Shown: piece by piece, positions 36,026-42,992 of the stretch
Layout of the letters: every line of letters starts with the position of its first letter
How positions within the stretch are numbered: the stretch's first letter is position 1
Assembly (NCBI GenBank): GCA_030673965.1
Contig: JAUTCN010000005.1
Span: 140,899-204,898 of the forward strand
DNA: 64,000 nt
Reading direction: 5' to 3'
DNA from: Fusobacterium sp. JB019
Lineage (GTDB): Bacteria; Fusobacteriota; Fusobacteriia; Fusobacteriales; Fusobacteriaceae
Program-made: the position numbers and the translations under genes
The notes under the pieces: generated by a model
What the model was told of the DNA's origin: nothing
Databases searched by the model: none
Seen by the model: the letters and a program-made list of their open reading frames with translations, nothing else

Positions 36026-36817
36026 ATGAAAAAAACATTTAAAACATTATTATTAACAGGTATCAACTTATTACTTTTAAGCCAATTAGCTTTTGGAAAT
36101 ACCATATTAAAAGTTGGAGCTACCCCTGTACCACATGCTGAAATATTACAAGCAATTAAACCTGATTTAGCTAAAGAAGGAATCGATCTTAAAATAGTTG
36201 AATTCACTGATTATGTTACTCCTAATTTAGCTCTTGCAGATAAAGATTTAGATGCTAACTTTTTTCAACATGTTCCTTATTTAGAAAAATTTAAAAAGGA
36301 AAGAAACTTAAAACTTACATCAGCTGGAAATGTTCACGTAGAACCTCTTGGACTTTATTCTAAGAAACATAAATCTTTAGACGAACTTAATAAAAAAGAC
36401 ACTATTGCTATACCTAATGATCCATCTAATGGAGGAAGAGCATTAATCCTTTTACATAACAAGGGAATTATTACTTTAGCTGATCCTACTAATCTTTACG
36501 CTACTGAATTTAATATTGCTAAAAACCCTAAAAAATTAAGATTTAAATCTTTAGAAGCTGCCCAACTTCCTCGTGTTTTAGATGATGTTGACTTTGCTGT
36601 TATAAATACTAATTTTGTTATTGAAACTGGTTTATCCCCTGAGAAAGATGCTTTATTACTTGAAGGAAAAGATTCTCCATATGCTAATATTGTTGCTGTT
36701 AGAAATGATGATTTAAACAAACCTGAAATAAAAAAATTAATGGCTGCTTTACAAAGTGAAAAAGTTAAAAAATTTATTGAGAAAAAATATAATGGTGCTG
36801 TTGTTACTGCATTCTAA
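36026..36817 (+). CDS. metQ: MetQ-type methionine-binding protein, copy 1
   Basis: The 263-residue NlpA/MetQ-family solute-binding protein has a signal peptide that ends 'LAFG' without a lipobox cysteine, so it is predicted to be free in the periplasm rather than lipid-anchored as in many relatives. 'VGATPVPHAEIL', 'DLDANFFQHVPYLE' and 'IPNDPSNGGRALILL' are family motifs that contact the amino acid. A second copy follows 17 bases downstream and shares a 136-base stretch identical to this one. Confidence 0.92.
   Translation: MKKTFKTLLLTGINLLLLSQLAFGNTILKVGATPVPHAEILQAIKPDLAKEGIDLKIVEFTDYVTPNLALADKDLDANFFQHVPYLEKFKKERNLKLTSAGNVHVEPLGLYSKKHKSLDELNKKDTIAIPNDPSNGGRALILLHNKGIITLADPTNLYATEFNIAKNPKKLRFKSLEAAQLPRVLDDVDFAVINTNFVIETGLSPEKDALLLEGKDSPYANIVAVRNDDLNKPEIKKLMAALQSEKVKKFIEKKYNGAVVTAF
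36362..36497 (+). repeat. 136-bp identical tract shared by the two metQ copies (copy 1)
   Basis: Identical to 37159-37294 base for base, whereas the sequence on either side differs at many positions. It lies over the 'KKHKSLDELNKKD...GRALILL' coding part and points to recent gene conversion between the tandem genes. Confidence 0.9.
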
Positions 36818-36834
36818 GATAGGAGGAACTTTTT

Positions 36835-37614
36835 ATGAAAAAAATATTATCACTACTAATATTAACTATTCTTAGTTCTCAGCTTTTATTTGCAAATATT
36901 GTCTTAAAAGTAGGAGCTAGTCCTGTACCACATGCTGAGGTATTAGAAAATATTAAACCTTTACTTAAAGAAAAAGGAATTGATCTTAAAATAGTTGAGT
37001 TTAATGAATATGTTACTCCTAATCTTGCTCTTGCTAATAAAGATCTAGATGCTAATTTTTTCCAACATATACCTTATTTAGAAAAATTTAAAAGAGAAAG
37101 AAATTTAAAACTTTCTCAAGTTGGAGATGTTTTAATCGGTCCAATAGCTCTTTATTCCAAGAAACATAAATCTTTAGACGAACTTAATAAAAAAGACACT
37201 ATTGCTATACCTAATGATCCATCTAATGGAGGAAGAGCATTAATCCTTTTACATAACAAGGGAATTATTACTTTAGCTGATCCTACTAATCTTTTTGCCA
37301 CAGAATTTGATATTATTAAAAACCCTAAAAAATTAAAATTTAAATCTTTAGAAGCACCTCAACTTCCTCGTGTTTTAGATGACGTTGACTTTGCTGTTAT
37401 AAATAGCAATTATGCTATTCAAGGAGGCTTATCTCCAGTTAAAGATGCACTGCTTAGAGAAGATAAAAATTCTCCTTATGTTAATGTTGTTGCTGTTAGA
37501 CAAGGAGATGAACAAAATGAAACTGTTTTAGAATTAGTTAACGCTCTTAGAAGTCAAAAATCAAAAGATTTCATTCTAAAAAAATATCAAGGATCTATAA
37601 TTCCAACTTTTTAA
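36835..37614 (+). CDS. metQ: MetQ-type methionine-binding protein, copy 2
   Basis: This 259-residue tandem paralogue of the preceding gene has its own non-lipoprotein signal peptide ending 'LLFA'. The ligand-binding motifs are kept, but the C-terminal third diverges ('RQGDEQNETVLELVNALRS' against 'RNDDLNKPEIKKLMAALQS'), so affinity or preferred ligand (for example methionine oxidation or stereo forms) may differ; that is inference. It is the last gene of the S-box operon, followed by a strong terminator. Confidence 0.92.
   Translation: MKKILSLLILTILSSQLLFANIVLKVGASPVPHAEVLENIKPLLKEKGIDLKIVEFNEYVTPNLALANKDLDANFFQHIPYLEKFKRERNLKLSQVGDVLIGPIALYSKKHKSLDELNKKDTIAIPNDPSNGGRALILLHNKGIITLADPTNLFATEFDIIKNPKKLKFKSLEAPQLPRVLDDVDFAVINSNYAIQGGLSPVKDALLREDKNSPYVNVVAVRQGDEQNETVLELVNALRSQKSKDFILKKYQGSIIPTF
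37159..37294 (+). repeat. 136-bp identical tract shared by the two metQ copies (copy 2)
   Basis: Partner of 36362-36497; offset 797 bases. Confidence 0.9.
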
Positions 37615-37622
37615 AACAAATT

Positions 37623-37658
37623 AAAAGACCTTAACTTTAAAAAGTTAAGGTCTTTTTT
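37623..37658. terminator. Bidirectional terminator between metQ and pabC
   Basis: AAAAGACCTTAACTT and AAGTTAAGGTCTTTT pair around four bases. The pabC stop codon lies inside the hairpin. Confidence 0.85.
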
Positions 37659-38377
37659 AATTCATTTGTAAATTGCATCTTATAATTTAAGTTGTTTATT
37701 TTACTAATAGGCATTATCCCCATAAGAGAATTAGTTATAAATATTTCATCTCCAGTTAATAAAAATTCTTTATCCATATTTTCTTCGTAAACTTCTATCC
37801 CTAATTTTTTGAGAGAATCAATTATTTTTTGTCTAATAATTCCGTTTAAAATCCCACTTTCTAATTTTGGAGTATATATTTTTTTATTTTTCACTACAAA
37901 TATATTGCTTGTAGAGCATTCTCCTATTTGACCTTTTGTATTTAAAAATATAACTTCATTATATCCATTTTCTTTAACTCTCTTTAACTCTCTAAGATTT
38001 TCTAAATAATTCAAGGTTTTATGATATACTATTTTAGAAGTTTCATTTTTCAATATATCAGAAAAAGTTAATTTAAATCCATCCTTATACATCTTTTGGG
38101 TATAGTTTATTTCTCGTATAGAAAAAATCATACTGCTCATATTATTATCTTTTAAAACACTTACTCTTAAAGCAAAATTTTCATTAGGAAATTTATTTAT
38201 TTCTTTTCTTATTTTTTCCTGAAATTCTTCAAAATCTATATACAGATTTATATCTAATTCCTTACTGGAATTCTTCATCCTATCAAAATGTTCCAACAAA
38301 TAAATAGGTTCATTATTTATAACTTTTATAGTTTCAAATAGTCCATATCCATATAATAAACCTTCATTAATTTTCAT
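37637..38377 (-). CDS. pabC: Aminodeoxychorismate lyase
   Basis: The 246-residue class-IV PLP aminotransferase-fold protein has the PLP lysine in 'YHKTLNYLENL', then 'NEVIFLNTKGQIGECSTSNIF', the family fingerprint. It cleaves 4-amino-4-deoxychorismate to 4-aminobenzoate and pyruvate for folate synthesis. It begins directly at 'GLLYGYGLFETI', lacking some 15 residues seen at the N terminus of most relatives, although the GGAGGGG site fixes this start. It is the third gene of pabABC and overlaps the end of pabB. Confidence 0.88.
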   Translation of the reverse strand: MKINEGLLYGYGLFETIKVINNEPIYLLEHFDRMKNSSKELDINLYIDFEEFQEKIRKEINKFPNENFALRVSVLKDNNMSSMIFSIREINYTQKMYKDGFKLTFSDILKNETSKIVYHKTLNYLENLRELKRVKENGYNEVIFLNTKGQIGECSTSNIFVVKNKKIYTPKLESGILNGIIRQKIIDSLKKLGIEVYEENMDKEFLLTGDEIFITNSLMGIMPISKINNLNYKMQFTNELKKTLTF

Positions 38378-39743
38378 TATTTCCCCTCCAAATTAATGCT
38401 TCTTTAAGTGCTTTTCCTTTTAAAAGACTTTCTTCATATTCTAATTCACTATCAGAATCCCAAATTATTCCTCCCCCTACTTGATAATAAGCTTTAGATT
38501 TCTTACATAATATACTTCTTATGGCTATATTAAAATCCATATTTTTATTAAAACTTATATAACCTATATTCCCAGTATATATATTTCTTGTTTTTTCTTC
38601 TAGTTCACCTATAAGTTTCATAGCACTTATCTTGGGAGCTCCTGTAATAGATCCTCCTGGAAAAGTTCCCTTGATAATTTCTTTAATAGAAAAACCTGAC
38701 CTTAATTTTCCTGAAACATTCGCAACTTGCTGAAAAACTGTAGCATATTCTTCTATATGAAAAAGTTCTTCAACTTTTACACTTCCACTTTCACAAATTT
38801 TTCCTATATCATTTCTTTCTAAATCTATAATCATTAATAATTCAGCTTGATCTTTTTCACTATTTTCAAGAATTTTTCTATTTTTTATATCTTCTGTTTT
38901 ATTTTGTCCTCTAGCAATAGTTCCTTTTATAGGCCTTGTATCTATATTATCTCCCCTAACTCTGACAAATCTTTCTGGAGAAGATGATACTATCTGATAA
39001 TCTTTATAATCTAAATAAGCAGCAAATGGAGATTTATTTGTTTTAGAAAGCCTATTATACAAAGTAAATGGAGACTTATTTAAATTACAGTTAAATCTTT
39101 GAGTAAAGTTTATTTGATAAACATTTCCATTTTCTATATTGTTTTTCACACATGAAATAGCATCTAGATACTTATCTTTTGATATTTCATTTTGTATTTT
39201 TACATCTGTATTATAAAAACTATCCTTTATTTCAGAAGGATTTAATATTTTATCTTCTATCTTTTTAATTCTTTCCTCAACATTTTCTAAAAATTCATGA
39301 GAAATTAAATAGATTTTTTCTTCTTTATTATCTATTAAAATAACTTCATTATAATAACTAAAATACATATCATAAATATTTAAATCATCCTCTTGATTAA
39401 TATCTAATTTTTCAACTTCACCATAAAAATCATATGCAAAATATCCAATTGCTCCACCGATAAATGGCATTTTTTTCCCCTCTTCTATCTTATATTTTTC
39501 CATATATTCTACCAAAGTATCTAATGGGCCTTTCTTTTCAATTTGCCATTTTTTATCTTTATATATTTCAACTTTAGTCCCTTTACTTCTAATTCTAAAA
39601 AATGGATTACTTGCTATTATTGAATATCTTCCTAAATTTTTATCTAATTTTTGACTCTCTAAAAGAACCGGAAGCTCATCTTGTAAAAAATTATTAAAAA
39701 TTTCTTTGACATCACTTTTTAATTTATATTCTCTTATATTCAA
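38367..39743 (-). CDS. pabB: Aminodeoxychorismate synthase component I
   Basis: The roughly 458-residue chorismate-binding enzyme uses ammonia from PabA to make 4-amino-4-deoxychorismate. The active-site motif is 'RPIKGTIARG': the PIKGT lysine marks PabB, whereas anthranilate synthase TrpE has PLAGT. 'GSITGAPK', 'IVSSSPERF' and 'GGGIIWDSD' complete the chorismate site. The likely start is TTG at 39743, 9 bases after GAGGGGG; an upstream in-frame TTG at 39761 would overlap pabA. It overlaps pabC by 11 bases. Confidence 0.9.
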   Translation of the reverse strand: MNIREYKLKSDVKEIFNNFLQDELPVLLESQKLDKNLGRYSIIASNPFFRIRSKGTKVEIYKDKKWQIEKKGPLDTLVEYMEKYKIEEGKKMPFIGGAIGYFAYDFYGEVEKLDINQEDDLNIYDMYFSYYNEVILIDNKEEKIYLISHEFLENVEERIKKIEDKILNPSEIKDSFYNTDVKIQNEISKDKYLDAISCVKNNIENGNVYQINFTQRFNCNLNKSPFTLYNRLSKTNKSPFAAYLDYKDYQIVSSSPERFVRVRGDNIDTRPIKGTIARGQNKTEDIKNRKILENSEKDQAELLMIIDLERNDIGKICESGSVKVEELFHIEEYATVFQQVANVSGKLRSGFSIKEIIKGTFPGGSITGAPKISAMKLIGELEEKTRNIYTGNIGYISFNKNMDFNIAIRSILCKKSKAYYQVGGGIIWDSDSELEYEESLLKGKALKEALIWRGNNEN

Positions 39744-39747
39744 AATA

Positions 39748-40314
39748 TTATTCCCCCTCAAAAAAATTATTTAACATTTCTAATCCATATTCTGTTAGCA
39801 AAGCTTCTGGATGAAATTGAATTCCTTCTATTAAATATTTTTTATGCTTTATTCCCATAATGACATTATCTTCTGTTTTCGCTGTTATTATAAAATCCTT
39901 TGGTAAGGAAGATTCTTCAACTACTAAAGAATGGTATCTAGTTACATTTAGAGGAGATTTTAAATGTTTAAAAACTCCCAATCCATCATGATTAACTTTA
40001 GAAATTTTTCCATGAACTGGCTCTTTTCCTTTTACTATTTTTCCTCCAAATGCTTCTGCTATTGACTGATGCCCTAAACAAATACCTATAATCGGAATTT
40101 TTCCTTTAAATTTATTAATTACTTTTAAAGTTATTCCTGCTGATTTGGGATTCCCTGGACCTGGAGATAACAGTATCCCTTCAGGATTTAGATTTTGTAT
40201 TTCTTCTAAACTTATTTCATCATTTCTTTTTACCATTATCTGTTTATTTAATATCTCCAAATACTGAACTAAATTATATGTAAATGAATCATAATTATCT
40301 ATTATTAATATCAT
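39748..40314 (-). CDS. pabA: Aminodeoxychorismate synthase component II (glutamine amidotransferase)
   Basis: The 188-residue class-I glutamine amidotransferase has the nucleophile Cys in 'GICLGHQSI' and the His-Glu pair in 'FHPEALLTEYG'. It releases ammonia for PabB. With pabB and pabC adjacent the folate role is clear, although proteins of this type can also serve anthranilate synthase. It is the first gene of the minus-strand operon, with AAGGAGAGG before the ATG. Confidence 0.92.
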   Translation of the reverse strand: MILIIDNYDSFTYNLVQYLEILNKQIMVKRNDEISLEEIQNLNPEGILLSPGPGNPKSAGITLKVINKFKGKIPIIGICLGHQSIAEAFGGKIVKGKEPVHGKISKVNHDGLGVFKHLKSPLNVTRYHSLVVEESSLPKDFIITAKTEDNVIMGIKHKKYLIEGIQFHPEALLTEYGLEMLNNFFEGE

Positions 40315-40346
40315 ATATCCTCTCCTTACTAAATCACATTAGTAAT

Positions 40347-40374
40347 AGTTTATCATAAACTAAATTTATTTCAA
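40347..40374 (-). promoter_or_regulatory. Promoter of pabABC
   Basis: On the minus strand: TTGAAA (40369-40374), 16 bases ending in TGA, TAAACT (40347-40352); the TG gives an extended -10. Confidence 0.6.
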
Positions 40375-40403
40375 TAAAAGTTTTTATTCTATTTATTTTT
40401 CAT

Positions 40404-40433
40404 TTGGACTTTTCTTTTTAAATACTATATAAT
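40404..40433 (+). promoter_or_regulatory. Promoter of the ferredoxin-nitroreductase gene
   Basis: TTGGAC, 18 bases, TATAAT (40428-40433), about 46 bases before the start. Confidence 0.5.
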
Positions 40434-40479
40434 TATATAATGTAGTAATTATATTTTTTGATTAGTTTAGGAGGATTAA

Positions 40480-41295
40480 ATGTTTAAAATAGATAATAAA
40501 AAATGTATTGGATGTGCCCTTTGTATAGATGACTGCTTTGTAAAAGATATCATTTTTGTTGAAGAGAAAGCTTTTATTAAAAATAATGATTGTATAAAGT
40601 GTGGACATTGTATAGCTATTTGTCCAACTAATGCTATTTACACAGATGAATATGATATGAATGAAGTTATTGATTATGATAAAGTTTCTTTTAATATTAA
40701 ACCTGAAAATTTATTAAATTTTATAAAATTTAGAAGAACAATTAGAAAATTTAAAGATAAAAAAGTAGAAAATGAAAAATTAATAAAAATAATTGAAGCA
40801 GGAAGATATACTCCCACAGCAAGTAATTCTCAAGATGTTTCTTATATTATTATTCAAGAAAAAATAAATGAACTAAAAAAATTAGTATTAGAATCATTAA
40901 ATGATTTAGCTAAAGAAATTTTAAAAAATCCAAAAAATGAATTAGATATAAAGTATGCTAAAACTTGGAAACTTATGTATAGAATATTCCAGAGAAATCC
41001 CAATAAGCAAGATAATCTTTTCTTTTTCTCTAAAAATATTATAATCATAACCTCTCCTAACGAATTAAATGCTGGTCTCGCATCAACCAATATGGAACTT
41101 ATGTGTAATTCTTTAGGTTTAGGATCTCTATATAGTGGATTTTTTATATTAGCTTGTAAAAATAATGATCAAATCAGAAAATTTCTAAATTTAAATAAAA
41201 ATGAAAAAATAATAAATTGTATGGTTATTGGATATCCAGATGTAAAATATTTAAGAACTGTACCTAGGAAAAAATCTAATATTACATGGTTATAA
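40480..41295 (+). CDS. Nitroreductase with N-terminal 2[4Fe-4S] ferredoxin domain
   Basis: The 271-residue cytoplasmic flavoprotein has two 4Fe-4S motifs at the N terminus ('CIGCALCIDDC' and 'CIKCGHCIAICP', residues about 9-50) and a nitroreductase FMN domain from about residue 80 ('RRTIRKF', 'EAGRYTPTASNSQD', 'MELMCNSLGLGSLYSG'). Such fusions pass electrons from ferredoxin to FMN and reduce nitro compounds or unknown physiological substrates in anaerobes. It is a single gene with its own promoter, and it shares a terminator with the pilus operon. Confidence 0.9.
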   Translation: MFKIDNKKCIGCALCIDDCFVKDIIFVEEKAFIKNNDCIKCGHCIAICPTNAIYTDEYDMNEVIDYDKVSFNIKPENLLNFIKFRRTIRKFKDKKVENEKLIKIIEAGRYTPTASNSQDVSYIIIQEKINELKKLVLESLNDLAKEILKNPKNELDIKYAKTWKLMYRIFQRNPNKQDNLFFFSKNIIIITSPNELNAGLASTNMELMCNSLGLGSLYSGFFILACKNNDQIRKFLNLNKNEKIINCMVIGYPDVKYLRTVPRKKSNITWL

Positions 41296-41325
41296 AAAAA
41301 GAAGAGACTAGTCTCTTCTTTTTTT
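41294..41325. terminator. Bidirectional terminator between nitroreductase and pilus operon
   Basis: A perfect palindrome, A7-GAAGAGACT and its complement ending in T7, serves both converging units. The pilus-chaperone stop codon overlaps its right edge. Confidence 0.88.
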
Positions 41326-42079
41326 ATAAAGTATGTTTTCCTTGATATAAAATTCTATTTAGTTGATCAGTTATTGTTACTCTTATAGTTTTTCCCTTAA
41401 TATTATCTACAGTCATTGAATTATCTATTCTGTTTTTTCCATTTCTTGCACTTCTTCCAAACTCAGTATCATAAACTTTTTCAACTTTACCTGCATTATT
41501 TAATATTTCTAATTTCCTAGATAATTTTAAACTAGCATTTCCTTTTGAAACTAAATCACATCCCATAATGACATTATCTTCATCAGCTAATTTTACAGTA
41601 AAATTACTTAAACTCCCTTTTACTATTTGTTCGCCATAAGTACCATAAATACTAATACCAATTTCAGCTAACATTTTAAGCTGAACACCGATGCCTGTAC
41701 TTTCTTCTATATTAGTTTCAACCTTCTTAATTTCTCCTTCTTTCTCTTTAAAAACAATATAACTCTTATATTCACCTGGTTCCATATTAGGACTAGGCTT
41801 AACTCTAAATCTAACAATTTGTCTTCCACCTGGTTTGATTGAAACCATTTTAGGATATAGTTTAATATTCTTATTTAAATTATATTTTCCATATCCCTCT
41901 GGAGCCTCTAAAAAAGTTGAAACTCTCATAGGTTCTGCAGTATTATTCATAAGTATTACTTCATTAGTTGCTATTTTGTCTAGACTAACCTCAAATCTTG
42001 TTGGGGCTACACTAAAGTTAAACGCTAAAAGTTGAATAGACATCAACATTCCTGCAAATAACATTATCATTTTTTTCAT
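41324..42079 (-). CDS. Periplasmic pilus-assembly chaperone (PapD-like)
   Basis: The 251-residue protein has a signal peptide ('MLMSIQLLAF') and an immunoglobulin-like chaperone N domain: 'FSVAPTRFEVSLDK...NEVILMNNTAEPMRVSTFLE', then 'IKPGGRQIVRFRVKP...PGEYKSYIVFKE', the G1-strand and F1-G1 region of fimbrial chaperones. These proteins hold pilin subunits by donor-strand complementation until they reach the usher. It is the last gene of the minus-strand pilus operon. ATG 42079 is preferred (GGAG 8 bases upstream); the preceding gene ends at 42085. Confidence 0.8.
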   Translation of the reverse strand: MKKMIMLFAGMLMSIQLLAFNFSVAPTRFEVSLDKIATNEVILMNNTAEPMRVSTFLEAPEGYGKYNLNKNIKLYPKMVSIKPGGRQIVRFRVKPSPNMEPGEYKSYIVFKEKEGEIKKVETNIEESTGIGVQLKMLAEIGISIYGTYGEQIVKGSLSNFTVKLADEDNVIMGCDLVSKGNASLKLSRKLEILNNAGKVEKVYDTEFGRSARNGKNRIDNSMTVDNIKGKTIRVTITDQLNRILYQGKHTL

Positions 42080-42084
42080 ACACA

Positions 42085-42978
42085 TCACTCCATTTCTGTT
42101 AATATTTTATTATATTGTTCATACTTTAAATCCCTATTAAATTTCTTAAACATTCCTACTATATTATCTCTAAGCCTTGGAACTTTAGTTTCACCTGTTC
42201 CTAACTCTAATCCATTTTCAAATTTAGCTACATCCAATATCATTCCAGATTTATCATAAATAACTAATTCTCCATCTTTCAAACCTTTTTTATATTCTAT
42301 AGTTGTTTTTAAATCTCCATTTCTATAAAACATCATCCATTTACCTTCTCTCCTGTTATTTATATAATTTCCATCTAATAATAATGTTCCACCATCTGAA
42401 TATATCCTAATAGGTCCATTTACCTTTCCTAATCTAAAATTAGTTTCAGCTTTTAAATTTCCACTATTATAGAAAAAAGTTCCTTCCTTTTCTAGAAGTC
42501 CATTTTTATAATTCACTGTAGCCTTCAAACTTCCATCTTTATTATATTGAACTACTTTTCCTGCAAGCAACCCATCTTTTAAATTTTCATATCCTGCTAT
42601 TGCTTTATTCGGATAAAAATATGACCAATGTCCATGAGGTCTATCATAATTATATTTCATAATAGCTTTAGTTATCCCTGTTTTATATTTCAAATACCAA
42701 ACTCCATGTTTTATTCCCTGAACATATCTTCCTTCATATAAAAAAGCTTCTTTATCTATTTTAACTATACCTTTAAAATAGCCATCTTTTATTCCACTTT
42801 TATATATTTCTACTATATTTTTCCCCTTTAATGTTCCTGTATAAGGAGATTTTTCATTTTTTATATAAACTATCCCGCTTTTCAATAATTTTTTATCTAT
42901 GTTTTCTATTCTTTCTCTTGAGAAAATTTCAAAAGAAAAAACTAACATTAGACTAAATAAAATAAATAATTTTTTCAA
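42085..42978 (-). CDS. Secreted YwqK/MORN-like repeat protein in the pilus operon
   Basis: The 297-residue protein has a signal peptide and about eight repeats of roughly 20-23 residues with the pattern Y-x-x-G-x-x-x-G-x-W-x-x-Y-x-x-x-G ('GKWMMFYRNGDLKTTIEYKKG', shown in part). This is the YwqK-type beta-hairpin repeat often labelled an antitoxin in databases, but nothing here suggests a toxin pair. TTG is the start codon, 7 bases after GGAGAG. Its place between usher and chaperone, and its secretion, suggest an envelope role in fibre assembly (inference). Confidence 0.75.
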   Translation of the reverse strand: MKKLFILFSLMLVFSFEIFSRERIENIDKKLLKSGIVYIKNEKSPYTGTLKGKNIVEIYKSGIKDGYFKGIVKIDKEAFLYEGRYVQGIKHGVWYLKYKTGITKAIMKYNYDRPHGHWSYFYPNKAIAGYENLKDGLLAGKVVQYNKDGSLKATVNYKNGLLEKEGTFFYNSGNLKAETNFRLGKVNGPIRIYSDGGTLLLDGNYINNRREGKWMMFYRNGDLKTTIEYKKGLKDGELVIYDKSGMILDVAKFENGLELGTGETKVPRLRDNIVGMFKKFNRDLKYEQYNKILTEME

Positions 42979-42992
42979 TTTAATTCTCTCCT

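Noticed and set aside
42085..42978. YwqK-repeat protein as antitoxin of a toxin-antitoxin pair
   Set aside because: It has a signal peptide and sits inside the pilus operon with no toxin-like partner; the antitoxin label rests only on the family name.
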